Assembly (NCBI GenBank): GCA_916613615.1
Contig: OU744727.1
Location: 18,608,093 to 18,672,092 of the forward strand
Direction of reading: 5' to 3'
Length of the DNA: 64,000 nt
DNA from: Steromphala cineraria
Taxonomy: Eukaryota > Mollusca > Gastropoda > Trochida > Trochidae
Positions within the stretch are counted from its first letter, which is position 1; every line of letters begins with the position of its first letter. A model generated the notes under the pieces. The model did not search any database. It was given only the letters and a program-made list of their open reading frames with translations, and was not told the origin of the DNA. The position numbers and the translations under genes were made by a program. This document shows, one piece after another, positions 12,276 through 27,075 of this stretch.

Positions 12276-13194
12276 TGAATTAACAATTACAAAATTATAA
12301 GTACGTTTTGTTTAGAGTAAAAATATCAAAAGCAAATATAAAATTTAAATCAAATTAAGCGTTTGAACTCTTTGTCTTGATGACCCTCTTTTAATAAACT
12401 ACTTATCCTTATCTAGATATCGTATTGGTTTCCTTTGATTTGGTCAGCGTTCTTGAAAATATCCAAATCAAAATCTAAATATTCACAACTATTTAATTTT
12501 TACTACAACACCTTCTTAGGCGTTATTATTTAACATTTGAACGAAATACGAAACAGTGTCAATTCTTATAGTGGCCTAAGCTGTAACTAAATGATTCAGA
12601 TAACATTGAGTACCAACTTAACTTAACCATTTTAAAACAGACATACATATTTCTACTCAAGGCATATAAAAAAGGGTACGGTATGACGTGGATTTACCTA
12701 TGGCTTGGCTGAATATTGTGATATACAGTTGCTTGTGAATTTTCCTTTGCAAAGAGGGATATTTGTACTATCGCAAAATGGAAAAGCGTTTGATAAGATG
12801 AGACTTTCTTATCCACAAGGGCAATTTGGTTTACATTCGTGTGAGCTCTGGAACATTAACAAGTATGAATATAAATAAAAACATCAGATAACATTAAAAC
12901 TGTTAACAGCAGTAGGTATTATGAATACACGTTTACGAAAACCTAAAAATATTAACTATATACCAATAAGAAGGGAATGCCCATCACTAAAAAGAGAAAA
13001 ACGATTAAAATAACCAAAACAATGTTAAGACTTGTTGAGAATACGAAAGCCACATGGTACAAAAGATTTTAAAATTCTATTGTTTTTGTAAAGTGGGATT
13101 TTGAAGCGGCGACCGGATTGAACAAGTTCAAAATGGTTATTTTCAAAATGGGACCTGACAAGTTAGGGCCTTTTTATTCGAGAACAGAAAGCAC

Positions 13195-13372
13195 TGATGG
13201 TGACTCAGGAGGTCATAACATAAAACAATCCACACTTGCTGTTTAATAGCTCTCACAGGACATTCTATTCTATCTGCGTTCATTTCATGGTCACTTTTGT
13301 GTATTCGTTTGTGGACGTTCGTGTGAAGCAAACGTCCACTCTGAATAAATCCTGTAAATAGATGACTTACCC
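13195..13372 (+). repeat. Dispersed repeat family 2, copy 2
   Basis: Second member of the family described at 6860-7020, same orientation. It also contains an internal inverted pair GTGGACGTTCGTGTG / AAGCAAACGTCCAC. Confidence 0.75.
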
Positions 13373-16214
13373 TGTCATGAAAGCGTTTTTTTCTAAACTG
13401 ATGTTGAACTTTCATTCTTTCATTTTCTCATTAAGCACTTCATCAAATTTTGCCTTTTTTTCAAAAAGTATCACCCCATTTATGATTATTGGCAGCTATT
13501 ATGTACATTATGACACCAGTCTATATATAACATATTGATAAATAAGTTGTCATATCGTTTATCGTGATTGATGTAACTTTATATGTGCATAACATACAAT
13601 TTGGTTTGTTTTCTGTTGTAGATTTCTCGTTTGTAAATCAGTTGGATGGATAATTACCCTAAAATCACTCAATGAAAGGGGAATTTTTTACAGCTTATTT
13701 TTTCAATTCTGATATATTACAAATACCACATATCCGAATTCTTATTTTTTGGGATAACATAGATTTTGATACGTTTAAAAATTAATTTGTTGGACTTGTA
13801 GGTGTTCCATGCCTTGAATTATAATTAAAATATCCATGCGACAAATATGATCATAAGGAGAATTTTTTCAAATGTGTATTACAGATTAACAGAATTAAAG
13901 ATTCTAATAGAAATAATATTCTTATTTTTTCTTTAAAACCTGAAAGAGCAATGACATTATCATATTATCTTATTGTTATTTGAAACCAAAGAGCTCGTCA
14001 TGGCCGTTTAGTGTCATTTGTAGAAACTTGACCAAGGATCCAAGAAGTCGGAATGAATCGTGGAGTTTGAAGCCTTGACCATTAGCGACACAGGAACACT
14101 TATCACCTAACAGAATGCACGAGGAAACTGCAACCACCTGCATGGATCATACTGTGCATCAACATTCTATCACCCAGGTCCTTTATAAGTTCACAGAGCC
14201 TTGATGATCAATCACTGGCACAAAAGCCATACTTGACATGAGAACAGAGGAATAAGGCAACTGGAATGGCTCGCCAGAGTGTTTCAATTGTTATAAGTAC
14301 CAAACACTTCAATGTGCATTCATTAAATGTGTGTTGACCAACAAAAAGAAAAGTTGTGAGTTGTTGATAATGTATAAATGTCATGTCATCGATAAGTACG
14401 GTCTTAGTAGAAGTAGCATTTTAAAACTAATCGACGTTGTATAGTCATAATACATTGGTTAAAAGATACGATTGTGATCGAACATCAGACAACGACGCGT
14501 GTCAAACATAATTTTGGTAATTTAACGAAAGCATACAGAATGACAGTTTTAATAGATACTGTGGGACAGGTTATATAACACGTATCCTTGTAAATTAGAC
14601 GTGTGAATTTGCGTGTGATTCTAATTCCATGACATGAATGCGTGAGATTTTATAATATAAGTTATAACATTGCATAGCGGGTTACATAGGTATTTATTAT
14701 TACAATGTTTTTTTATTTATTAGTTAGACATCTAATAGCTTACACATCTAAAACAATGTTCTTATCATGGATAAGAACAATACGTTTTGATGAAAGTTTA
14801 GTCTAAATTGCCTTTAACAATTATTTTATTAAGACACATCGGAGTTCAAAATCTTATCAACAAGATAGTTTTTTTAGAATAGGTTTGACTGAAAGTGGAT
14901 ATTGCCATTTTCATAAACAATTACACTTCTTTCATATAAAGCCATTCATGTGTCACATATAACTCAATCCAAATAACAGTGCAATAAAATAACATGTATG
15001 TAAAGTGTTGAGTTACAGGCATAAAAACTCTGAGCATAGAAAGTTGATAAATGTGTGGAATGAAAATGTCAGCTATTTCTTCTCTAAGGATATATTGATT
15101 AATCACGCTGTCAAGATTTGTGCTATCCTTTGACATCCTTACGAACAATAACATAATCACTTCTACACATAAAAGTTATATAATATATATTTATCTCGTA
15201 TGTAATTCATATTACAGCTGCTTGTATTTAAGATACGTCTCAACTGTAGTACATGCCACTTAGTCATCAAACAGTAAACCACGATATTTAATCCCGCTAT
15301 AGTGGATATCATATGTAGTAAATATCAATGAAAAATGAGAAATTAAAAAGAAATATAATAAATCTCAAAATATAAAACACAAAACGAGTACCAATTAAGT
15401 TTCTTTTTTGTAATTTTGTTTTTGTCAGTTCGAGAAAAATGTGATGTTAAACGAATAACTGAAATAATGTCTTTTTTGCAACGTGGATATATAAAAAAGT
15501 GATAAAAGAAGTTTAATATTTACCTGAGTTTTGGTGTTGGTGTGTGGTAATAAAAACGGTAACTTAGACACAACACAAAATTTCTATTGTAAAACAAATG
15601 CATCGCCCATATACAACAAAGTATACATTTTTGCAGATAAAAAAGAAAATGATGTCTTTATCCCATGTTCTTCATGGTTCACTTAACAGAACCGATCCGT
15701 AGATATTAGTTGTTGCTATTAACAAGTGTGAATTTGGATTAAAGGTTGGGGAAATTGTCTCTTGATCACGCCACATCGTGGCTGAAATGAAAGGAAATCA
15801 GTGCCATTGCCATTATCATGAGTCTGATCCCTCTGACTGGGAGCTAACATACTGATCCTCTATTTCCGGCTCGTGATTTGTTACCGGAAGCAGTAATTTA
15901 TGTTATACTAAGCATCAATATCGCAATGCCACGAGGCAGATCTTACTGATATTTTCTTAAATTCTTTAGAATGATAGATACATTATCTAGCACGAATTTT
16001 TATTTCATAATAATCCTTAGGTGAAATACGTATCTAATTTATCCATCAAACAAATGCATTTCTAACGAATGTCAGATACCAAATATATCAGCTTTCAACA
16101 CATAATTCAGTGTTTTGTTAATTGCATTCAATGACCAGAATCAACACCACTTAGTTGTTGTAAATAATGTGAAAGGTAATACACCGAGCGAATTGCATCC
16201 CTTGAGTGTGAGTA

Positions 16215-16445
16215 CATGTCCTAACGTTATATCTACACATAACGAACTACATTTGTAAGCCATGTTGATATATTTGTATTGATTTATCGCCATATTTACA
16301 GTAGTTCCTTTTGAAAGTAGCTTTTGGCTTTCTACAAATGGTTTCTTCATGAGCTCAAATGGAACGTCTTCATGAAACAAGACATGGGGTGAATCATCTG
16401 GTGCTGATTAAGAGGTGAACCTGTCACTTTGGCTTCTAGATTCAA
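16215..16445 (+). repeat. Dispersed repeat family 3, copy 2
   Basis: Second member of the family described at 10740-10960. A further diverged fragment (GCTCCATTAGCCGAGTCAG, near 16945) may belong to the same family. Confidence 0.65.
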
Positions 16446-19190
16446 AACCATGTGTACTAAAACAAGTGATAGCGACCTTCCCTAATCGACAATCATAACA
16501 ACACCTGTTGATGTATATATATCCTGCTAATTGGTTAATATTTTGGAGAAATATCTTTAAACACTAAAATGAGAAACATTAGAATCCTGTTTGAAATTAT
16601 CTACAAACCTATTGATTTTTTGGTCAATGTGTCTGACATGAAATTTGTTGGAACATTCACCTATAGTATGTGTCAGTGTAGCTCATATTGAATCTGTTAA
16701 AACATACACTTAATATATTCTACTTTACGTCAATAGATAGAAGGGACACATAAAACAAAGCAGCATGGCTAACGGAAATTCACTAAGACATTTTTTAATC
16801 ACCATTTCAGGTGATGGTATTCGGAAGGAACTAAGTCTGTATTATTCATTCCATCTCGAGACACTCTTCTAAAGTCTTCTTTTACCATCTCATCACTCAG
16901 TCAACACTTGATGAAGCACCGCATTTCTTCTTATTGAAGTCGCTCCATTAGCCGAGTCAGATTTCGGATACATGTAGTCGCACTTTCTTTCGAAATGTTA
17001 TAATGTACATCAATAGATTATTGTAAATCAATAGAAGATAATTGCTGTGGTATATTTTTCTGCTTTTTTTGCTTGAGAGATTCTAGGTTGAGACACACAT
17101 ATTATAAACAATGCATCAAATTGGTATATTTCTGGGGGCTTGTCATTGTATTATAAGAACATTGTTTTTATCAATGGATGGTACTTTCATGAATGAGACA
17201 TGATTTCCGCTAATCGTGATGTTTTAATACAGTTTAGTAACACGCGGCATATGGCTATTGATAAGGTGAATTATAGTATAACTCATTTAACTAATTCATG
17301 TAAAGTTTTAGCTCAAAACTAAAACTAGTAATGGTTCAATCGGTACCCCATTGAGGATCGCGAAGATCTAATATCAGTTACAATCTTCCTTCTATGTTAT
17401 TGAAAGGGAAAAGTATCAAACAATTGGGCTTACATGATCAAAACAAAACCTAGTTAACATTTCATCTGATCAAAACGTTTCTATAGATCAAAGATTAAAA
17501 GTTTTACAATATAGATCATGGATCAGGAAACAGAACAGGGTACAGTTCGTTGATGTTTGTTTCTAAACTTGTATTCAGAATTTGACATTAGAACGATTAG
17601 ACTTTTTCATCAGTGAAATCAAAGAAAGGGCACTTAAAATGTTACGTATCACACTCGAACCGGAAGCTTGCCATGGGTCAGTTTCCTGAACATGTTTGTT
17701 TACCACATTTTCCACATTTGAAGCGACCTTAAATTTTTCAGTTGATGTTGTCGTATCGAAAGATATCGATGTAAATTCAGAACGGTCAGGAGTTTATGGA
17801 TATAATATAGCAATTAAAATGTTGAAAGTTGCAATGTTAAAGCAGACGTGGAGAAGATTTCAGAAATGAGTGTTTTAATTTATCATTTACTGCACTGCAA
17901 TATGGTTTTTCATTATTTGAAATTCATGAAAGCTACATTAAATTTTTCAAAATATGAAATCAGAGTCAATAGGTACTCATACGTGTAGGAACGTGAATCA
18001 AACATTTCCTATAGCATTCATATATTTTTAGACGAGATATTTAATCATCATGAAGTGATTATTAATTGCATTCTCTTGCTTAGTTTTAAGTTACAAAATT
18101 GATGGCGTTAGGATTGCAAATGAGGAATGAGAAATCAATCAAAATGTTTTTCAAAGCAGTCTCCTCAGATATAAGTGTTGCTGATTCATGGAAACTTGCA
18201 TAAAACTGATATTAAATATTTATAAATCAAGGCTGTCTGTTTTGTTCTATTTCATGGAGCTACTATTATAATAGCATATTGGGTATGCACGAATGTCAAA
18301 TTATTTCTAAATGAATATATAAGCACTACTCGTCTGTTTCAATAAAAATACAATGCGTTCCAAAGGAGAATATGCATTCTCCTGGATATCACGCCTATGG
18401 TCCAAATAACGCTTTCCTTTCAAATACAAACACATGCCTAATGAATAATAAATGACATTACAACTTTGAGGTGAGAAGTTTGCAAAGTGAGACTAGATCA
18501 ATATGTTCCTCACTTCGAAATCACAATTCTAGAAACTGTGGACAGACTAATAATGTTGTTTTTAGGAAATCAATATTAGACTTAAATGTGTTAGAATGAT
18601 TCACGAAATGCATTTCTGAGCCATTTTGATAGGTGTTTTGTAATTATTCAAAACATCTCTTTTACCTACAACCTCAGCAAAGTATTCATTTAACACAATA
18701 TGATGTTTTTCATTAATCAATGAATTGATGTATAAATGAAATCAGCAACTGAATAAAACTCTATATATTATACATATAATTATACAAATATTTTCCCGAA
18801 AAAATTACATTTATATTGTAACACTGCATTTAATTTTCAACGCATATATGCAACGCATACATGCAAATTATCTGCCATCATTACAACTTCATGTATTTCA
18901 GCACAACACCAAAAGACTCACCACATTAACTTAATTGTAAAAGTACACTTAATTGAATATGGTGGACACAGTAAGGTGAAGACTGACAGAGCAAAGTCGA
19001 ATCAAAGTAAAATCTGTTTCATATTCATCTTGCTATCTGGAAACACAAAAGATCCAAGATTCACATATTCATGGCATGAAGGCATTTTTTTAAGAAGCCA
19101 TTCTAAACCATCAACAGTATGTCAATCAAATTTCTTTCTTTCTTTGCCTTTTAGTTAATATTACTTTTACCAGAACCCTTGAAGCATAAT

Positions 19191-19880
19191 GAAGTTCACA
19201 CTGGAGTCACTATTTATTTATCAATGTCTGCGAAGAAGTATATTGGGTTTGTTCATGCTCCTTAGCTGCTCACGCTATCTTTACTGCCGTAGCTAGATTT
19301 GTAGGCTTTCAATTTTTGGTAATTGTTTCTTACAGTTAAACGCGGAATGTTTCGCATGCATTTCTCAATGTAGTGTTTAATGATAAGATAAAATCTTCTG
19401 AACTCTTAGAAATTATTACATATCAAGTTCACAAATATTCAAAGAACATTCAAATACGTTGATTTGTTCTTGACATATTGAACTGCAATGAATTCAATAC
19501 ATAGAGCAAAATTATCCTTCAAACACATTTCTATTTTTTGCAAACGTAAAGCCTTAACAGGGACTTGGATTTTGTCATTTTCCTCGAATGTTATACATAA
19601 GTGTTTTCCTGCGCAGCAGTTTGATAGTTCTAGAGCATATACAAGTTGTATTCTACTTACGATAGCAAAGAGTAAATTTCCACATCGATATATTAATGTA
19701 AGCTTTCTGTCAGGTGTTCACACTGAAGTCACTATTTATTCATCAATGTCTGCGGAGAGTTCTATTGGGTTTGATCTTTCTCCTCAGGGACTGACAAATG
19801 CTGTCTTCACTGCCTGAGCTATCAATTGAAGATAATTGTTTCCTACAGTTAAAGGCGCAATGAATCGCATGTCGGTTGTT
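19191..19880 (+). repeat. Diverged direct duplication, offset about 520 bp
   Basis: 19191-19360 and 19713-19880 share GTTCACACTG[GA]AGTCACTA, TCAATGTCTGCG, ATTGGGTTTG, GATAATTGTTTC-TACAGTTAAA and a shared ATCGCATG-type end. Confidence 0.75.
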
Positions 19881-22800
19881 TTGAGATCTGTTTATAGCTT
19901 CATATATTGCTTGCTTGTTGGCTTCAAAGCAAGTTTTTTGTTTTGGTTTTTGTATGGTACTTAAAGGGAAACTTAACGATGATTGTAAATATTCCCCCAT
20001 CTTTTACATTTTCGTGACATTTTTTTCGAAAATACTTAAGCATATGCAATTCTAATGGCTTGGGTCTTCAAGGATAGTCTGTAAATACAACTGTGTGAGA
20101 TAGTTTGTGCTAAATATATTTACGAACTTTTCTTGTTCACTTTCAATACATTTACATAAATGTAAAGGGTTTGCAAAATTGAACTTTTGTTTTAAAATAG
20201 GATTTTAAGCATCAGCGTCAAATGGACAACTGTTACTTATTATCAAAATTAATAACATTTAATTTATTTGGGACACTGAGTGCAACGTTGCGACAAATCA
20301 CATAACACACATACCATGCAAAGAGTTCGAACAAAATGTCTGTTCCAACGTTTGAATGTGAACCAACTGCTCTTCTAATCACCTTAGACTTTATTGGCAC
20401 AAAGATTTATCGTTTCATAAAACAGTGTCAATGGATTTTTATATATTTGTTATGCCCGATTGGATGTAACTGGGTATTGAATGAAATTCAATGTCCTTCA
20501 AAACGATTTCATGAAGAATAGCGTTTGGTTATTTTCAAAGTAGCACCTTGTGATAATCACCATGCAGAAAAGCGTGTTTTTAAGCCACTCAATCCCGGCA
20601 CTCTGGTGGTGTGATCACAATAGGATTGGCAGGAATCCCTTAACTTCTTCATTAATGTATATTGTGATTTATTGGTTTGACCGAGTCACACCGGATTAGT
20701 CGACAAACTGAATTTGGATATTCTCTGCAATGTAAGGCTATGTATGGCACGCAGATCTTGAATACATGTTGTGTGTCACTGCCTTCAGTAAATATTGAGT
20801 ATACATATGAAACATGAAATATGAAATATGAAGATTAATGTATCTGATGTACTGAAAATAGGAAAGTTCTCAATCGTAAAAAGGTTTAGTTAAAACTTAG
20901 GAGTCACATAATCACTGCAGTCATATGTTATTTAAACGAAATGTTTTGACCCAAGATATATCGTTGCATATCAGAGTCGTATTTTTATGAGTAACTTACA
21001 TGTAAGTCTTAAATTCATGAATCATAACTTATGTACATACATTTGAATGATGGAAGCATGAGCAATACTCATGAAATTTGGATTCTGCATGTACGTAAAC
21101 TTTGTTTATTGCACACCTATAAGACGAGTGTTTGTCCATATTTAGTATTATCATTTTATAACTTTACATAGGATCGTCAGTTCATCATTTCATTGCAGAT
21201 CTAAGAACGTTGGCATGATGAAAAAGATACAAGGACTCACATTAGTTAAGAGCACAATGACAAATTTCCCGCAGTTGAGAAATGTTACGTGAAATATTAC
21301 ATTAATCCATTCCAGATATTAAATATCACAATGATTTGACTTCTTGTAATGTAATCTACAACCGTTTCTTTGGCATTGAATAACATAAAAAAATATTATG
21401 TCTCCACAACTTCAAAGAACATTCAAACTATTTAAAAAACATTAGTTTGAAAAGTGACCTGTTTGTGTGTTGTTATTGTTCCTTAAAATATCTTCTTCAA
21501 ACCGATTGGATATCAGATACATTGATCCTCAAGGTAATGAAAAGGAGGACAAAAACTAAACAATAAAACAAATGACAACTTTTCCTGGCATCCCAATGTG
21601 ACAAAACATTGGCGTCAAAGTTACAAATATCCAGCAATAAAAAGTCATTGTAGAAACGTAACACGTCTCACATAAATCTTCCCCTATTTTTTTAAAGAAC
21701 GAAACTTTAATTTTCACAGAAAACCCTGTAATGAAGATGAATTTCTTTATTCGTGACAAGTTCTTAATCAAACAACTTACAGATCATATTTTTTTGGAGT
21801 TTGGTGACAAATCCTAAGGAATGTTTTCTTCTTACCGATTTAATCTTTGTAGCTAGTGATTTAGCTAATCATGTTGTGCGATTCATGGAACCAGTCGTAC
21901 TTCTCATGTATGTTTTTACCATTACTACAACTAATTGCTACATTCTGACTCATGTTGTAAATATCCACTAACATTAATTAATGATTAGCTACAGACTAGC
22001 AACAATGCTCTGTAATGACATAGCAAGATTTTTCTCACTAGCAGCGCCGTTAAATGGCTAAATTCCAATTGTTGTTTTAACCGATTTTGCCCTCTTCTTG
22101 ATAAAGTTATCAAATATGAAGAGATGAAAAGGTTCCCCGGTAACTTGTTTCACCTGGGTTGTGTTATAACCATGCACTAATAGTATCATTAGTATCCACT
22201 TGAATGCTCCCTAGACTTGTGATTCAACAAATATTACTTCAAATATGAAGTTTAGATTATTCCTGATAAAATTCTTCTTCAGTCTGAAATAGTAAACCTA
22301 GCACGTTACAGATACATAAACTGGGAGCTCCAATAATGAGTAAATGAAGAGATTACAACTCATTCCCTGGTTGATACAATAACCGATTCCTCTAAATGGA
22401 ATAGTAATTAATCATATTCAGTTACTTGTTGACTGTCTCACGCTATTTTAAATGAAACATAATTTTCTAGGTAGATTTATAATTCTTATTATAGGTACTT
22501 GAAGTAGTTATAATTGTTGGCACTGTCGTGTGCAATGCTGCCAATAATATCATATTTTCTTCTTTAAGAAATATATGAGAAACTTGAAACAATAGCGTAT
22601 ATTGATACATTACAAGAATATCATGTTAAAATGTTTCTAATTTCTATGGGTGAATAAAGAGGTTGGCATCCTAATTTTTATTCTTTGGTTTTCATTGTTA
22701 TCTTGAAACTTGATACAAATTCTGCTACTTCTACAACTGTGGTACAAAAACGTTCTCAACGCATATTTAACTGACCTATTCTCATAGCTAAGCAAATATG

Positions 22801-22983
22801 CACTAGGGAAATTATATTGCTTTGACTGGTTGAGTATGACATGTTGTATTTCTAACACTGTAAAGCAATGCCTTCTCACTTGGTTTTAATTGTGTTATTG
22901 TTGCCAACGAACATTAGTTCAGAAGTAGTTCAATGAACGTTTCAGCCATCAGTATTATTATATCCTTCATGATCATTTTTACC

Positions 22984-23337
22984 TTTAAAGGGGGAGTAGC
23001 ATTTTTTAACATTTTGTATTTTCAATTTTCAATAATGCTTAATATATTATTTTGATAGTGTCCAAAATATCATTTCAAAAACCAATCATCCATAGTCAGA
23101 GAACGCATTATAAAGATTCACATAAAGTCCATTGGCGACCATTTACTAGTATGTGTGAACACCTTTAAATCATTTTGTGTAAGAAAATGAAATCGCATGG
23201 CTGATGTTTACATTATTTATTTGACTTAATACTGCTTCATTTAGTGTTAATACAATATCTTTCAATCTGAAACATTTATTTTCATATTTCTGACATCGCC
23301 TTATATTCCCCTATAAACGTGCTACTGTCCGTTTAAA
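22984..23337 (+). mobile_element. Inverted-repeat element family A, copy 1 (~354 bp)
   Basis: Ends TTTAAAGGGGGAGTAGCA and GTGCTACTGTCCGTTTAAA. The interior matches copies at 42786-43135 (reversed) and 60501-60853 (same orientation), for example AAAATGAAATCGCATGG and CTGCTTCATTTAGT. This is the most diverged of the three copies at its ends. Non-coding. Confidence 0.9.
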
Positions 23338-26159
23338 GTAATTAATAGTAAATTTTCTTAAAATATTATTTCGCATTAAAAACCATTGGAACACGCGAAA
23401 TATACTACATTTACATATATATAACAACACTTCCAGATTTGTCTCTCAACGAAAGCGAAGCAGTTTCGAATACAGTTGAATGACAGCTATTGGTAGATAT
23501 TTGCGCAAACAACTGTGCTGCGTATATATCAGTTCAATTTAAATTATAGGTCACAAATGTACACTGGCAAAATAAAAAGAAATATATGTTCGGTTTAACA
23601 CTCTAGCCTTTCAATGAGATGATCGCCTTATTAAATATCATCTTAAGTTGAGCATTTAGATAAAAGTCTTCATAACATATCATGACTTTCAAAACAATAG
23701 AGGGCTAATATTACAACCATCACCAACAAAATAAGGTGAGGAAATAAAGAAATAAGTGTTTGTTAAAATCGATCATATAATACAATAATGTTATTTTTGA
23801 CCTTTTTATTTCCTTGATTGACGAGAACAGCTGTCATAGACAATTGTGAAATGTTGAACCTTTAATTTTCCCTAAGTGAGAAGTCATAAATAAGGAACAC
23901 GTTGATATCGACTAACATTCTACTTGTCATATTGTGAAGCAACATATCATTTTCAAGGTTAATGTATATAAAGATGGTCATCTAATCTCCACTGTTAATA
24001 AAATGATTTTGTAAAATCATTGCCCATCTTGTAAAAATTTGATAACTTAAACTTTTAAAGGCTGAGTGACGTACGTCATTAAAAACATATGTAAATATTG
24101 TTTGAGTTTTAAAATTAGTTTCAGGTTGGATGAAACGAAAGAAAGTAATCAATAAACTGTCTCAAAATACATCGATTCTTTACGAATGCATCTAAATTTA
24201 TGTTATTAATCCGATAATTAGTGATAATTAACAGTTTATTGGTACTTTGGCATTGTATGTACCAACAAACATTATTCATACGATTTGCATAAATGTTCAT
24301 TAAAACTCGGCTTTTAAAATTGATTCTAGGTTTTATTCTGGTTTGATGATGAGCATCAGCTTACACTGGTAATGGGGGAGATAATGGTGATGAAATCGAT
24401 CAGCTATTGATCGATGTTAACTGAAACATTTGGAGAACATGATGGTTACTAATAAATCAAACTCAAACTACAGATCAATTCATGAATTCAAAGATATTTA
24501 TCCACATACAATAAAGAGTTTGTGTTAATGTCATACATGTAATCATCAGTTAGATAGTTTGCCATTTTCTGTGAAAACCAAAAACATATATTATTCACAC
24601 CCGTTGCAACAAGCGTACACTTAAGAATTATTTCTATATTGTCTGGGATTAGATGATAAGCAGCCGTTCGAATTAGGATTACCTCTCTGTAAAAAGTTTG
24701 ATATCTAGTTTAAATTTTATGCAATAAGTTTAAAATACAACCATTATTTCGGTAGGGGGGAAATTAAAGTAGCTTTGAATTGCGCTCACTTAGTTAAGGA
24801 AATTTATCAAAGAAACAAATATATTCTTATCGTTCTACGACGTGACATCTTATTTATTCAATTCATGCAAGTACATGGTTTTCATAATAAGAATATAGGA
24901 TATATTAAATATTTTTCTTGGTACTACATGCACATAACAAGCCAAAGTTGAAGATCTAGAGGTTTTATCGTGATGTTCATTTCTTCCTTTGAAGTTTGAA
25001 GGCAATTGCAGTTTTTCACGTTAATCCAACAAAACATTTCGTTCTTCCTAAGGGAGAAATGTGATAGGTTAGGCCAACATGATTCAGACACACAACCATA
25101 TGTGGCCCGAAGAAATATTTTTTCAGTCAATAGCGTTTCATGAATATAGGAGCCATTATGCCTGCCTTTGCATTTTACTTATTTTCTGACGCAACCACAT
25201 TTAATGCTATGATATCGATGCAATTTGTTAAAATAAATGTATATATATATATATACATATGTAATCAAGAGATAAAATATGACACGAAGCCAATCAAAAC
25301 TCGAACATGTTTCAATGTTATCATCAGGGAGTCAAACAAAATACAGTTATGACGTTATGACGTTACAAAGAATTTGACAAAACAATGGTATAACGTCACA
25401 ATCATAGAAACTGATAAAAACTTAACTTAAACGAATGAAAAATCACAATTGATAAAATCTGAGTTAATTGACTCTGACGGCATACTTTGTCATGACTGAC
25501 TATACAGTTAACACATTATATCAAGAGATGAAAGAACTTCGTCTTAGCTGACTGAGGCTTCGAAACATGTTGGTGTTCGCTTAAGTCATTTACAACGAGG
25601 AAGATACAGGCTGGGAACTTTTAATGCTAGCTGTCTATTTCTTAAAGCCAGCTGCCTTTGAACTGTAAAATAATTGCCTGTTATTACGACACGACCATGG
25701 TAAAGCTTCTTTTCTGTGGGGACATATAGGATAACATATAGCCAACGTGATTCAAGAGGCTTGTAAGATAACCCCTTGTCGTCGTCTATCATTATGAATA
25801 CACGATTTAATGTTTTGTTATTTCAACACTCAAAGGTTAGTTTATAAATTTTTAGGAATATCAACACAACAGTTGCCACATTTCTAAAGGTAAACTATAT
25901 CGATTGGCGTTTGTGGAATGATCCTTCTCTCTGCCCCCTCTCTGTTGTATATAACTTTGTCTTGCGCTTTGGGCATTTTTAAAATGGAAAACAGCGCAAT
26001 ATAAGCATATTAATATGATATATAATATATATTTTAAAATATTTGAGAATAGAAGCTTTACAATATTTTAAGTCATAACGGAGAAGGGAATATCTCTAAA
26101 CCAACATGGTATTCGTAATATATAGTTTTATTGAAACAGAAAAGTCGTCTTCACTACGT

Positions 26160-26215
26160 CACGGGCGAAACAGGAAGCCTTCCATCGCTCCCCGCTTCGC
26201 CCTTGACATCACGAT
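26160..26215. repeat. Small GC-rich hairpin
   Basis: GTCACGGGCGAA pairs with TTCGCCCTTGAC with one mismatch. The loop holds a further palindrome AGGAAGCCTTCC. Could be a fragment of an inverted-repeat element. Confidence 0.45.
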
Positions 26216-26824
26216 ATTTCCTTGGCTAGCAGATCAGCCTACTCAGCATTTCGAATAAGCCAATCAGAAAACCTGCTTTTGAAATAAATTCCGACCGTGC
26301 AGCGATACGTTGAAACGCACTTAACGAAAGTGGATCTTAAGTAGGTACTTTTAGGTATTAGATAATCGTCTCTGATTAAAATACACATCATAATGATCTC
26401 GTCTTTAGTTTAATTAAATTCAAAACGTACTTCGACTCTTGCTGATATTGCAATGTGTGATGAATTTATTTTTTCTGTAGAACTGAAGTTGATAGATATG
26501 AACGTGTGTACTTTACGTTGACATTAGGTAAGCAACACTTAATTCCAAAAACATTTCTGATTTAAACAACAACCTCTGTATGATTATTTAAAAGGAGAGC
26601 AAAACTTTATTTCAGGGATACTTAATTTTAATTCTATATTGTCTTTCTTATTGGTCTCAGTATACGCGAAGCACAATCAAAAGAGGCAATTTGGGTCAAA
26701 ATTTAAGATTGAAAATTTCATTGATTTTACAGCTTTCGGCCAAAAAGTTGACATAAGGACACATAACAGGTTATGTATAAAAACATATTTCGAACGAAAA
26801 TCAACAAGAAAACTAGTTTATGTT

Positions 26825-27075
26825 GCGGGTACAGCAGCGTGCAGTAGACTTGGACAAATACTGAGACTATGTGTACCAATCCACCAAGCTGTAAATGGGG
26901 TACGGATTGAGAGTGACATTAATTCTGTGCGTCACATGACTGCACGTGTTGAATGCTACCCCGTGAGTCGAGATGGTAACAGATGTGTCATGAAGATTGA
27001 TATCCAATGATCAAGGGATTTAAGCGCCTTTGTGCAGCGCTCTCTGAGTTGGATATTGGCGCTATACAAATAATT
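26825..27075 (+). mobile_element. 5'-truncated SINE
   Basis: Contains CCACCAAGCTGTAAATGGGG, related to the central domain of the 8388 SINE. The 3' part (AAGCGCCTTTGTGCAGCGC, then TGAGTTGGATATTGGCGCTA) has the form I associate with SINE 3' ends. The tRNA-like head is missing. Confidence 0.6.

Noticed and set aside
19488..20000. Overlapping open frames on both strands
   Set aside because: They cover one unit of the diverged duplication and show no coding signature or splice context.
24100..24700. Possible ~200-bp tandem repeat
   Set aside because: Only short AT-rich blocks match; not enough to separate from chance.
26639..27010. 123-codon open frame
   Set aside because: Its 3' half is a SINE body and no splice or protein motif supports it.
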